A stretch of 64,000 bases of DNA, from contig CAYNLK010000022.1 of NCBI GenBank assembly GCA_964398055.1, positions 42,005 through 106,004 on the forward strand, written 5' to 3'. The DNA is from CAYNLK01 sp964398055. Lineage in GTDB: Bacteria; Chloroflexota; Anaerolineae; 4572-78; J111. The notes beneath the pieces are model-generated. The model had not been told where the DNA came from. It made no database searches and worked only from the letters and a program-made list of their open reading frames with translations. Position numbers and translations under genes: made by a program. Positions 26,168 to 34,584 of this stretch are shown here, one piece after another (position 1 is the stretch's first letter; every line of letters begins with the position of its first letter).

Positions 26168-26745
26168 GCAGAGATGGGGGCCAATTGGAGCAAATCTTCG
26201 GGCAAATCAAGGTCAAAAGCGAGGGTAGCCGAATGATAGATAACCGGCTCAACGCCGGCAGCCCGAACCGCCTGCTGGTGAGCCTTAAAACTGCCCGGTC
26301 CAAAGGCAAATTCGATCAAATCAGGCGGCCGCAGCAATAAGGCATTTGTGCCGTCAAGCCGGCGGCAAGGAGCAATCACCGCCGCCGGCGCGGTTTGAGC
26401 GAGGTTGAGCAGGTTCACCAAATCCGTTGGCTGCAAGCGGGGCAGGTCAGCCGGCAGGATCAAAATCGATTGGCCGCCATGCATCATCACCCAGGTTGAG
26501 GCTTGCATCAGGGCCTGGTTCAAATTGTTGCCCGACTCTACCAAAGCCCAGGCCCCCGCCTGCTTGGCCAACCGGCGCACGGCTGCGTCCCGCGAGATAA
26601 CTACCACTTCCGCTACCTGGCGGGCCAGGCCAATGGTGCGCTGCAACAGCCCCCGGCTCAACTGAATCCGCTCTGCCGGCGATAGCACCGCAGCCAGCCG
26701 GCTTTTGGCTTGCGCCAACGGTTTGGCCGGAATAATGACAAACAT
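26149..26745 (-). CDS. cofC: 2-phospho-L-lactate guanylyltransferase CofC
   Basis: Nucleotidyltransferase of coenzyme F420 biosynthesis; the enzyme activates phospholactate (or phosphoenolpyruvate) with GTP. From ATG 26745 (198 aa) the signatures are FVIIPAKPLAQAKSRLA, ILILPADLPRLQP, VIAPCRRLDGTNALLLRPP and FAFGPGSFKAH. These match CofC/FbiD rather than MobA. Four bases downstream of the phosphodiesterase gene, so co-transcribed. It implies that the organism makes F420; no cofDE genes are in the window. Confidence 0.9.
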   Translation of the reverse strand: MFVIIPAKPLAQAKSRLAAVLSPAERIQLSRGLLQRTIGLARQVAEVVVISRDAAVRRLAKQAGAWALVESGNNLNQALMQASTWVMMHGGQSILILPADLPRLQPTDLVNLLNLAQTAPAAVIAPCRRLDGTNALLLRPPDLIEFAFGPGSFKAHQQAVRAAGVEPVIYHSATLAFDLDLPEDLLQLAPISAYQPPA

Positions 26746-26750
26746 GGCCG

Positions 26751-27905
26751 TTACTTGTTGAAAATCGCCTGCACCGGTCGACCATCCCATTGGGACGGCA
26801 CAGGCATATTGAGGGCCTGCAAAATTGTGGCGGCGGTGTCGTAGATCATGATCGGATCGGTCAAGGTGATCCCGGCCGGCGCCCCCGGCCCCACCGCCAA
26901 CCAGGGCACGCGCACCTCCTCCGGCGACGCGCCGCCATGGGCCGTGCCAACCCCACCGTGGTCAGATGTAATAATGAGCAGCGTTGTATCCAGATAGTGA
27001 CCGGCTGCCAGGGCAGCCACTACCTGGCCCACAATGGCGTCGGTCTGGCTGATGGTGAGCAATTGATTGGGCGACATCCAGCCGCTGGCGTGGCCGGCCG
27101 AATCAACATCGGGCAGGTGGACGAAGAGAATATCCGGCAAACCGGCCTCAATGACCCCCAGGGTCTTATTGAGCACCTGGGTATCCAAGAAGCCGGCGTA
27201 AATGTAATTATCAACCGAGCCGGGCAAAACCAGGTGATCCAACTTCGGTTTGCCAACCACCATCGCCGTAGTGCGACCGTAATCGCGCGCCACGGTAAAC
27301 AAGGTGGGACCGTTGATTTTGCCGGCCTCGAGAACGTACTCATTCCAATCGATGCCGTGCTTCTCCGGAGTCATCCCCCCCAACATCGAGGCGTGATTCA
27401 CCAATGTCACGCTGGGTAGGACGGCCTGAGCGGCCGGGTGGTAGGCTCCCCTGGCCCGCAGGCCGTCGAGGGTTGGGGTGTCGGCCAGGTCCAGGGCATC
27501 TGGGCGCAAGCCATCGATGCTGATGAGCACGACATGGACGATACTGCCGGTATTGCTGGCCAGAACGGCCGGGGGAGGCGATGGAAGCGGATCACCCGGC
27601 GCTGGCGTGGCCGAGGCCCGGGGTTTACGAGTCCGGGTGGGGGCAAAAGTTGGAGTGAGGGTGGGTGTATGAGTCGGGGGATATTCCGAAATGACCAACG
27701 TGGCGGTGGCAGTCGGCTCGATTGGGGCGGCTGCGGTTGGCAACGCCAGCAACCCATCCGCGGCCTGGTTGGGAGCAGGGGTTGAATTACCCGCCGTTGG
27801 CGGAGCCGATAAAACCGGTGCCCCGTCGCAACCGGCCAGGGTGAACAGGACAAAAAAAAGAAGAATAAACGTGAAATAACGCAAGAATATTTTTGACACA
27901 AGCAT
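26751..27905 (-). CDS. Alkaline-phosphatase-superfamily phosphodiesterase lipoprotein
   Basis: Exported type I phosphodiesterase/nucleotide pyrophosphatase, 384 residues. The signal peptide ends in LAGC (Cys26). A Pro/Thr spacer precedes the catalytic domain, with VVLISIDGLRPDALDLADTP (metal Asp), the nucleophile Thr or Ser in VTLVNHASMLGG, HLPDVDSAGHASG and TLLIITSDHGGVGTAHGG (metal Asp, His, His). All metal ligands appear present. Family members cleave phosphodiesters of nucleotides, lipids or teichoic-type polymers outside the cell. Co-transcribed with cofC. Confidence 0.92.
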   Translation of the reverse strand: MLVSKIFLRYFTFILLFFVLFTLAGCDGAPVLSAPPTAGNSTPAPNQAADGLLALPTAAAPIEPTATATLVISEYPPTHTPTLTPTFAPTRTRKPRASATPAPGDPLPSPPPAVLASNTGSIVHVVLISIDGLRPDALDLADTPTLDGLRARGAYHPAAQAVLPSVTLVNHASMLGGMTPEKHGIDWNEYVLEAGKINGPTLFTVARDYGRTTAMVVGKPKLDHLVLPGSVDNYIYAGFLDTQVLNKTLGVIEAGLPDILFVHLPDVDSAGHASGWMSPNQLLTISQTDAIVGQVVAALAAGHYLDTTLLIITSDHGGVGTAHGGASPEEVRVPWLAVGPGAPAGITLTDPIMIYDTAATILQALNMPVPSQWDGRPVQAIFNK

Positions 27906-27932
27906 TCGGAACAGTCAGGCCGGGGATAAAAA

Positions 27933-29180
27933 CTAAGTTAAGCTTAATTCAAGTTCGATTTGACCACAGCGGATCAAATCGCCGTTCTTGAAAGGGACCA
28001 ACTTATGGGGCGCTAGCCTGGCCCCATTGACAAACGTGCCATTCGTGCTGCCCAAGTCTTCCACATACCACTGCTGATCCTTATAGAGCAGTTGACAATG
28101 TTGCCGGGAGACGCCGGCCTGACTCCCGCCGTAAGGCCCCAGATCGATATCAGGGACGCTGCCTTTGTAAGCCCGGCCGATGGTCAACTCTGGCCGCCGG
28201 GCCGGCACAATCTCCCGCCCGCTGGCCACCACTTTCAGCCGAATCTTGGGCTGATCCCGTTCATGGAGCTCAACCAGCGAGGTCGTGTCGCCGGACGGTT
28301 GGGCCAGGGCTGAACTGCGCAGTCGCTCACGGGCTTCGAGCAAAGCCTGCGAAAACTCGGTCATGGTTTGGTAGCGGCTCTTTGGATTCTTGGCTAAAGC
28401 CCGATCAAGGATCGGCACAAAAATATTGGGGACGTTTGGATTGGCCTGGAGCAACGGCACAGGAGGGTCGGTGAGGCGGGCCATGAGAAAATCGAAGGCG
28501 GTTTCACCCTGAAAAGGTAGCCGCCCGGTCAGCAGCTCATACAGCACAATCCCCAGAGAGTAAATGTCCACCCGGGCATCGATAGAACTTTCTTGAATTT
28601 GCTCAGGGGCGGCATAGGCCATTGTCCCCAAAACCTGACCCGGCATGGTCAAATTAGGCCGGGCGGCATGCTCCATTTTAGCCAGGCCAAAATCGGCCAA
28701 CAGGGGCCAGTCATCCTGAGGCAACAAAATATTGGCCGGCTTGATATCGCGGTGAATAACGCCCCGCTCGTGGGCAAAGGCCAGGGCCTGGGAAACAGGA
28801 ATGACCACGCTGAGAGCCTGCTCCCAGGTGAAAGGTTGGCCGGACTCGAGTCGATCCTTCAGGGAGCCGCCCGGAACATACTCCATCACAATATAGGCCC
28901 AGCCAGCCTCTTCGCCGTAGCTGTAGATCGTTAAAATATTGCGATGGCGCAGAGCGGCAATGGCCCTGGCTTCCTGCCGAAAACGAGCCAGTAAGACCTC
29001 TTCGGTTCCGTCCACTGCCTGCACCGGCACTACTTTGATCGCCACCCAGCGAGACAGCGTTTCGTCAAAACCCTTATAAATACTGGCCATACCGCCAGTA
29101 CCGACCAGTTCCTCCAGCTTATAACCACCAAAATGCTGGCCGGTTAGATCGTCGGCAGGCTTACCCCGTGAGTCGACCAT
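27933..29180 (-). CDS. Serine/threonine protein kinase with FHA domain
   Basis: Cytosolic Hanks-type kinase of 415 residues from ATG 29180. Glycine loop VGTGGMASIYKG, Lys49 in VAIKV, catalytic HRDIKPAN (Asp145) and DFG (Asp163), followed by PEQIQESSIDARVDIYSLG. The C-terminal FHA domain (from about residue 325) has LTIGRA, VSRQHCQL and GSTNGTFVNG, so it should bind phosphothreonine. No transmembrane segment or PASTA domain is present, which is unusual for wall-linked kinases, but the neighbouring SleB-like and LysM genes hint at an envelope role. A longer frame to 29264 lacks good signals. Confidence 0.95.
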   Translation of the reverse strand: MVDSRGKPADDLTGQHFGGYKLEELVGTGGMASIYKGFDETLSRWVAIKVVPVQAVDGTEEVLLARFRQEARAIAALRHRNILTIYSYGEEAGWAYIVMEYVPGGSLKDRLESGQPFTWEQALSVVIPVSQALAFAHERGVIHRDIKPANILLPQDDWPLLADFGLAKMEHAARPNLTMPGQVLGTMAYAAPEQIQESSIDARVDIYSLGIVLYELLTGRLPFQGETAFDFLMARLTDPPVPLLQANPNVPNIFVPILDRALAKNPKSRYQTMTEFSQALLEARERLRSSALAQPSGDTTSLVELHERDQPKIRLKVVASGREIVPARRPELTIGRAYKGSVPDIDLGPYGGSQAGVSRQHCQLLYKDQQWYVEDLGSTNGTFVNGARLAPHKLVPFKNGDLIRCGQIELELSLT

Positions 29181-29235
29181 TGAGTCTGCTCCATTCCCCA
29201 TTCCTATCAGCGCAAGTAGAACTAAACTTTGTCCA

Positions 29236-29264
29236 ATTATAACACGACCACCCCGACAAAACAA
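29236..29264 (-). promoter_or_regulatory. Extended -10 promoter for the kinase gene
   Basis: Minus-strand TGTTATAAT (-10 TATAAT at 29241-29236) with a weak TTGTTT 17 bp upstream. About 56 bp before the chosen kinase start. Confidence 0.45.
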
Positions 29265-29298
29265 AGTAAGAGCAGCTTAAACTGGCGAACCATTTGTC

Positions 29299-29982
29299 TT
29301 ATCGAGCCGAGAGAGGCCAGGTTCTAAAGAAAAACCACTCACCGTAGGCCACGTCGGCCCGGTTGGCCGGGATGCCTAACTTGGTAATATCGGTGCGAGA
29401 GAGAGCATACAAACAACCGCCGGTGGGATCTTCCTTGGCCCTGATGACGCGCCGGGCCAATTTAATAAACTCATCGTTGGGCTGCATGTGATACCGATAT
29501 CCAAAAAAACCATTCGAAACCACATAATAGGTATCCCCATAGCCCTGGTGCAATAAGCGATTCTTGGCCACCCAACCGACCATGTAAGCCGCCTCTTTAT
29601 CTCCAGGCGACTCGCCCTGCATAATTCGGGCCAAATCCAGGACCATCTCTGCCGGTGGGCGAACCGGCCACCAGTTCGGCAAAGGTATACCGGGCAGCGA
29701 GGTTGGCCGGGGAGTGTAGATGCGGGTGGGGATCATCCCAACGGCAACGTTGGTGCCGGTGGGCGTGGGCACCACCGGTTGAGCCGGGGTGGGGGTCCAG
29801 GTGGGCGGTAAGACAAAGCCGGGGGTAGCGGTTGGCGGCGCAATGAAAGAATAGAGGGCTGGCAGCTCCCGGTTGGCCCGCACCGAAGTCAACAGGAAAA
29901 CCATCATCCAGACAAAAACGATGAAACCAACCAGGGCGATCAGGAGAATTATCTGTTCGGGACCGAATTGCTTTTTAGGCAC
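29299..29982 (-). CDS. Membrane-anchored SleB-like cell-wall hydrolase
   Basis: Protein of 227 residues. An N-terminal transmembrane helix (IILLIALVGFIVFVWMMVFLL) and a Pro/Thr spacer of about 60 residues hold the catalytic domain away from the membrane. The C-terminal region resembles the SleB/Hydrolase_2 lytic-transglycosylase fold: LARIMQGESPGDKEAAYMVG and WVAKNRLLH (usual pattern: catalytic Glu, then AVAAVILNR), then an aromatic GFFGYRYHMQP segment. The identification rests on this pattern only. Overlaps the glyoxalase-like gene by eight bases. Confidence 0.65.
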   Translation of the reverse strand: MPKKQFGPEQIILLIALVGFIVFVWMMVFLLTSVRANRELPALYSFIAPPTATPGFVLPPTWTPTPAQPVVPTPTGTNVAVGMIPTRIYTPRPTSLPGIPLPNWWPVRPPAEMVLDLARIMQGESPGDKEAAYMVGWVAKNRLLHQGYGDTYYVVSNGFFGYRYHMQPNDEFIKLARRVIRAKEDPTGGCLYALSRTDITKLGIPANRADVAYGEWFFFRTWPLSAR

Positions 29983-30847
29983 CGATAATTCCCAACCGAA
30001 TTCCGTTTAACCGAACCGGGTCAAACCAGGCGACCGGCCGGTCAAACCACAGACCGGCCGGCGTTAGCTTGAAATAAGCGCAGGCCGACTCAAAATCATC
30101 GCTTCCGAGGCAATAGGCGCAGGGAGATGGACCAAAACGAGCCAACCGTTCCAGCAACCAGGGCTGACCGGCTAACGGCGCCGCCAGGACTATCGGCGTA
30201 TTTTCAAAATAGGCCAGCCTGGCGGCGAAGGCCGGCTCCTGGTGTGGAATCGGCTCAGGCCAGCCATAGACTTTCCGGAACATGCTGATTGCCGCCGGCA
30301 GACTCTCGACACCCAAGACAACAATAGCAACTCCCGTCAAAGGGCTGCCGGCCACGCTGGTTGACGATTGTACCCGCCATTCACGCGGGGTAATATCCTT
30401 GATGATAAAGGGCAGCATCGCGCCCGCCCCCTTATCGTCCAGAAAAGCCAACTCCCATTCGACCAGGACCCCATCGGGTCGGCGGCGCTGGTAATAGAAC
30501 GGCCCGCTCACAGGAATACCCAAACCGGCCACCCGGGCCGCCTCGGCAGCCACGTCAGCAACCTGCACCGCCCAGGCGCACGGGCCGCCGTTACCAACAA
30601 TGTGCTCACCCCAAAAGGTCGTCTCTTTTTGACCCGGTTGTAACGTTGAGATCAACTCGATATAGGAGCCATCCCTGAAGCCAAGCAGAGCCATATGGGT
30701 TACCTGGTTGGAGTGAGGGCCTCCATAATCGGTGACCAGCCCCACCCCGGCAAAGGAACGCTCCAGAGCAGCCAACTCGGCTCCGGCGATGGTCACGTGA
30801 TCGATTTCTAAGGTCACCGGCGTAGCAGCTTGGTTCGTTCGACTCAT
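29975..30847 (-). CDS. Glyoxalase-like (VOC fold) protein
   Basis: Protein of 290 residues from ATG 30847, with a VOC-superfamily Glyoxalase_3-like layout: EIDHVTIAGAEL opening, FRDGSYIELISTL (Glu/His metal site), PCAWAVQVADV and a second module with TGVAIVVLGVESLPAAI. The substrate is unknown; relatives are often annotated only as glyoxalase-like. It lies 52 bp after the cohesin-LysM gene and overlaps the SleB-like gene, so all three are probably one operon. Confidence 0.8.
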   Translation of the reverse strand: MSRTNQAATPVTLEIDHVTIAGAELAALERSFAGVGLVTDYGGPHSNQVTHMALLGFRDGSYIELISTLQPGQKETTFWGEHIVGNGGPCAWAVQVADVAAEAARVAGLGIPVSGPFYYQRRRPDGVLVEWELAFLDDKGAGAMLPFIIKDITPREWRVQSSTSVAGSPLTGVAIVVLGVESLPAAISMFRKVYGWPEPIPHQEPAFAARLAYFENTPIVLAAPLAGQPWLLERLARFGPSPCAYCLGSDDFESACAYFKLTPAGLWFDRPVAWFDPVRLNGIRLGIIGA

Positions 30848-30898
30848 TGACGGGCAACTCGACAATGTTACTCGGCCTAACCGGCAATCGTCAGCCCG

Positions 30899-32248
30899 CT
30901 AATGGCAGGGCGGTTGACCACACGGCGGTGGGCAAGGTGGCTGGGCGCACGGCGGCGGCGAAACCGGCGGTGAAACCGAGCCAGGATAGGGAAATCGTGA
31001 CGGCGGCGCAAACGGCGGCAGCGGGATGATCAAGGCCGAGATGCGGATGCGGTCTTCCGGCAATATGATAACGCTGCCGTCCTCCAAACGGACGGCTTCG
31101 CCGCTCTTCAAGGTCAAACGTTCATCGGCCCTGATCCCATTCACCTGGGCCAGATATTCCACTTTGATATGGCAAACCTCAGCGATAGCCGCCATCGTAT
31201 CTCCCATCCTCACCTGGTAGGCGTTTGGACCGCGTCCGTAGCTTTGGGGGATGAACAACGCCTGATTCTGGAAAACGTAGCCGGGCGGGTGCAAATCGTT
31301 GGCCAGATTGATGAAGCGAGGATCTACCCCAAATTTGTGGGCAATACTGGCCAGGGTCTCGTCGGGTTGCACCCGGTAACAGAAGCCATAGGTGGCTCCG
31401 GGGGGGATGTTTATCACCGGAATATCGGCCAGCGGCACCGGGGTATTGGTTGGCGGTGGTGATGGCGTTGCCGTCGGCGTCCAGGTGGGCAATGGCGTCG
31501 GGGTAATCACTTCAATGGTGGGCGTAGGGGTGAGAGTACCGGGCAAAAAGGTGGCGGTCGGCGTGGGTGACGGGGTAAAGGTTGGCGTGGGTTGGCCGGG
31601 TGCTAATGTCGACGTAGGGGTAAAGGTCGAGGTAGGTTCACCGCCGGCCGGTCCCACCGTGATCTGGCCGGGCTGACTGGTCACCGGAATTTCGACCGGA
31701 TTACCGTCGGTAAACTTCACCAACTGAGCCAGGGTAAAGTTTTGGACGCTGCTACCGGTGGCAACGGCCTGAATGGTAATACTGGCCAGAAGACCGCTCC
31801 CGCTTACGGGCGGCGTTGAACCGAGTTGGGTGATGGCGTAGAAGATATCGCCGGTCGTGTTGTCGGCCTCATTGTCAACCACAAAATCGGTCGCCAGAAA
31901 ATCGCCAGGTTGAATCTGAACCCTATCCTGGCCGGGATCGGCATCGACCACCTGGAGGATAGTGGGATCAAAGGTCAACTGGATGTCAACCGCATACAGG
32001 TCAGTTACGTTATCAACTCGAATTTCAATGACCGTAATGTCACCCACATTCAGTTGCAGGGTCGATGGCTGCACCCGAATAATAGTATCGGTTTGCGCCG
32101 CCGCAACTGAAGTGGGCGGCTGGAAGGCTGAGACCGCAATCTCACCGGCCGCGGCGTCCTCGGCAGGACGGTTGAGGGTACAACCAGTCAGCCAGGCGGC
32201 CACCAGAACAACGATGACCAAACCGTAAGGCAAATTCCACCTGTTCAT
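30899..32248 (-). CDS. Cohesin-LysM lipoprotein with Cys/Pro-rich tail
   Basis: Surface lipoprotein, 449 residues from ATG 32248 (AGGAGAG site upstream). The lipobox LTGC puts the lipidated Cys at residue 23. A cohesin-type domain spans about residues 50-190: VQPSTLQLNVGDITVIEI, LYAVDIQLTFDPTILQVV and VSGSGLLASITIQA are its hallmarks. A Pro/Thr-rich linker leads to two LysM motifs (about 280-328 and 343-390: CYRVQPDETLASIAHKFGVD; QVRMGDTMAAIAEVCHI). The last 30 residues are rich in Pro and Cys (PPPCAQPPCPPPCGQPPCH). It could hold a dockerin partner on the outside while LysM binds the wall; this is inference. Has its own promoter. Confidence 0.88.
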   Translation of the reverse strand: MNRWNLPYGLVIVVLVAAWLTGCTLNRPAEDAAAGEIAVSAFQPPTSVAAAQTDTIIRVQPSTLQLNVGDITVIEIRVDNVTDLYAVDIQLTFDPTILQVVDADPGQDRVQIQPGDFLATDFVVDNEADNTTGDIFYAITQLGSTPPVSGSGLLASITIQAVATGSSVQNFTLAQLVKFTDGNPVEIPVTSQPGQITVGPAGGEPTSTFTPTSTLAPGQPTPTFTPSPTPTATFLPGTLTPTPTIEVITPTPLPTWTPTATPSPPPTNTPVPLADIPVINIPPGATYGFCYRVQPDETLASIAHKFGVDPRFINLANDLHPPGYVFQNQALFIPQSYGRGPNAYQVRMGDTMAAIAEVCHIKVEYLAQVNGIRADERLTLKSGEAVRLEDGSVIILPEDRIRISALIIPLPPFAPPSRFPYPGSVSPPVSPPPCAQPPCPPPCGQPPCH

Positions 32249-32319
32249 AGGGTCTCTCCTCAGGTTGGCAAAGAACAATACGAACGTTACATCTACTTAT
32301 GAAAGTTGAAGCTACTAAA

Positions 32320-32349
32320 ATAATAACTTATGTCTACTCTTTCTGTCAA
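32320..32349 (-). promoter_or_regulatory. Promoter for the cohesin-LysM operon
   Basis: Minus-strand TTGACA (32349-32344), 18-bp spacer and TATTAT (32325-32320), about 72 bp before the start codon. Strong vegetative match. Confidence 0.6.
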
Positions 32350-32383
32350 GTAGATGCACCGACTACGGTGTGCAAGGTAAAGG

Positions 32384-32413
32384 TTGTCAGGCACTTGTAA
32401 GCTGTGCTACAAT
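32384..32413 (+). promoter_or_regulatory. Promoter for the chlorite-dismutase-like gene
   Basis: TTGTCA (32384-32389), 18-bp spacer, TACAAT (32408-32413). It lies 48 bp before the chosen ATG at 32462 and overlaps the longer reading frame from 32384, arguing against that frame's start. Confidence 0.6.
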
Positions 32414-32461
32414 GTCGAGGTCTGTACAGAAAAACAACTTGGCTATGAAGGAGAAGATGAA

Positions 32462-33178
32462 ATGCCTCAAGATGCTGCCAAATTAGATCTAAGTGAAAAA
32501 GGCAAGGGGCCGGATGGTCAGCCCATCTCCCTCGATCGAAGATTATTCATGCAATTTTTGGCCTACGGGGCTTGCCGGCAGACGGTTGTGCTGATCAAAG
32601 CGCTGGAAGCGGCCGGCCTGGAGGGGGTACTCTATGCGGACATCAACGATCCACAGGGGGTGGGGCTGTTGACCTTTCACGAGAATCCGGACTATTTTGT
32701 GACCGGGCTACGGGAATTCCTCAATCAGCCCCCGTTTTCCGAGCTGACGCCCAAGCCGGAGTACACGATGCTGGGCCGGACCTACGCCCTGGGCTATGAG
32801 CCGGATCTGGAAGATACCCTCATCAATCGCCCTCGCCGCAAAGTGCTCGACCCGGAGTGGGCCTGGGCCATCTGGTATCCGCTGCGGCGGGTCAAGTCGT
32901 TTGAAACCCTGCCGGAAAAAGAGCAGCAGATTGTCTTGAGAGAGCACGGGGGCATCGGTTTCACCTTTGGCCGGGCCGGCTACGCCACCGACATCCGCCT
33001 GGCCTGTTTCGGCATCGACAAGAACGACAATGATTTTGTAGTGGGCATATTAGCCCACGAGCTATACCCGGCCTCAGCCGTGGTCCAGGCAATGCGCAAA
33101 ACCAAGCAAACCTCCCAATACCTGGAAAGTCTGGGGCCATTTTTCATCGGGAAGGCCATCTGGCAGAGTAAGGTTTAA
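32462..33178 (+). CDS. Chlorite-dismutase/HemQ-family haem protein
   Basis: Protein of 238 residues in the Cld/HemQ fold. Motifs: WYPLRRVKSFETLP, the predicted proximal haem His in REHGGIGFTFG, and LACFGIDKNDNDFVVGI, with RKTKQTSQYLESLGPFFIG near the C-terminus. HemQ members decarboxylate coproheme in haem synthesis; true chlorite dismutases need a distal Arg that cannot be placed with confidence here. A coproheme role is more likely than chlorite detoxification, but not shown. AGGAGA precedes ATG 32462. Confidence 0.88.
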   Translation: MPQDAAKLDLSEKGKGPDGQPISLDRRLFMQFLAYGACRQTVVLIKALEAAGLEGVLYADINDPQGVGLLTFHENPDYFVTGLREFLNQPPFSELTPKPEYTMLGRTYALGYEPDLEDTLINRPRRKVLDPEWAWAIWYPLRRVKSFETLPEKEQQIVLREHGGIGFTFGRAGYATDIRLACFGIDKNDNDFVVGILAHELYPASAVVQAMRKTKQTSQYLESLGPFFIGKAIWQSKV

Positions 33179-33214
33179 ATGTCAGCTCTTTAGGATTACA
33201 TATTGACATAAACC

Positions 33215-34378
33215 TTATAGCTCTAATAGCGCCTGCCGAATACGCGCCAGCGCCTGTTGGATATTCTCTATCGAATTCGCGTAGCTCAGGCGCAGGTAAC
33301 CCTCGCCATAGCGACCGAAGCTGGCACCACTCAGCGTGGCCACGCCGGCTGTATCCAGCAGATAAGTAGCTAACTCCTGGGATGATATGCCGGTTCCCTG
33401 AATATTGGGGAAGACGTAGAAGGCCCCGGCCGGGTTAGCGCAGCGAAAACCCGGCAACTGGTTCAACCCGTTGACAATCACCTCACGTCGCTTTCTAAAA
33501 GCCTGGACCATTTCGTTAACCGCATCATGCGGCCCTTCCAGCGCGGCAATGCCGGCCTGCTGGGTGAAGGCCGCGGTGCAGGAATTGGAGTTGACCATTA
33601 GTTTGGTGATCTGTTCGGCCAACGCCGCCGGCATCACCCCATACCCCAGCCGCCAGCCGGTCATGGTGTAGGTCTTGGAAAAACCATCGAGCAGGATAGT
33701 GTAGGGCTGCATACCCGGTAATGAGATCGGGCTAACGTGTTCGCCCGTATAGAGGATCTGATTATAGACTTCGTCGCTCAGGACCATAATGTTGCGCTCG
33801 CAGGCAACTTCAGCCACTACTGCCACATCCTGCCGAGTCAGCACGCCGCCGGTGGGATTTTGGGGCGAATTCAGGATAATCAGGCGGGTGCGGGGCGAGA
33901 TCAAGCTAAGGAACTCGGCGGCATTGAAGCGAAAATCATCTTCTTCGCGCAACGGCAGAGCGACCGGTTTGGCGCCTACGAAGTTGATCATCGAGTGGTA
34001 GATCGGAAAGCCCGGATCGGGGTAGAGCGCCTCATCGCCGGGACCCAGCAGGGCCAGAATGGCAAAGAACATAATCGGCTTGGCGCCGGGGGTAACCACC
34101 ACCTGCGCCGGTTCAACCTCGATATTGCGACTGCGGCTGATGTGGCGGGCAATCGCCTGGCGCAGGGCGGCGATCCCGGCAGCCGGAGTATAATGTGTTT
34201 GACCACCCCGCAGTGCCTCGACGCCGGCTTCGACAATGTGAGCCGGGGTGGCAAAGTCCGGTTCGCCAATTTCCAGATGAATGATATCACGGCCCTGCGC
34301 TTCCAGGGCTTTGGCCCGCGCCAATACTTCAAACGCCGTCTCGGAGCCCAGGCGATTCATTCGTTCAGCCAGTTGCAT
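33215..34378 (-). CDS. Class I/II PLP-dependent aminotransferase
   Basis: Aspartate-aminotransferase-fold enzyme, 387 residues from ATG 34378 with an AAGGAGA site. Substrate-binding IIHLEIGEPDFATP, LNSPQNPTGGVL (Asn contacting PLP), SDEVYNQILY and the PLP Lys in LDGFSKTYTMTGWRLGY. The specificity (Asp, aromatic or kynurenine-type) cannot be decided. Stand-alone gene between the Cld-like gene and a repeat-rich gap before panB. Confidence 0.93.
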   Translation of the reverse strand: MQLAERMNRLGSETAFEVLARAKALEAQGRDIIHLEIGEPDFATPAHIVEAGVEALRGGQTHYTPAAGIAALRQAIARHISRSRNIEVEPAQVVVTPGAKPIMFFAILALLGPGDEALYPDPGFPIYHSMINFVGAKPVALPLREEDDFRFNAAEFLSLISPRTRLIILNSPQNPTGGVLTRQDVAVVAEVACERNIMVLSDEVYNQILYTGEHVSPISLPGMQPYTILLDGFSKTYTMTGWRLGYGVMPAALAEQITKLMVNSNSCTAAFTQQAGIAALEGPHDAVNEMVQAFRKRREVIVNGLNQLPGFRCANPAGAFYVFPNIQGTGISSQELATYLLDTAGVATLSGASFGRYGEGYLRLSYANSIENIQQALARIRQALLEL

Positions 34379-34433
34379 AGTTTTCTCCTTATGTAGATAT
34401 GGATAGCCAGAAAAGCTATTTGCAGTCATTTGG

Positions 34434-34564
34434 AGCGGGGATTGGAAGATTACGGGATGAAAATAAGGCAAAAATCCCCTAATCCCCCAATCCCCGCCAA
34501 AATTTTTCTAGAGGATTATATATTCGATTCTCGCCCATCCTGAGCACAGTCGAAGGATGGGCGA
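34434..34564. repeat. GGGGATTGG-type repeat plus palindrome TCGCCCATCCT/AGGATGGGCGA
   Basis: Degenerate GGGGATTGG and AATCCCCTAATCCCCCAATCC units at about 34434-34500 are followed by a perfect 11-bp inverted repeat (34531-34541 and 34554-34564) with core TGAGCACAGTCGA. The second part belongs to a widespread TCCTGAGC-type intergenic palindrome and could act as a weak 3' stem for panB. No gene is seen in 34379-34584. Confidence 0.65.
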
Positions 34565-34584
34565 GGGGGGTCAAACCGCTCAGG

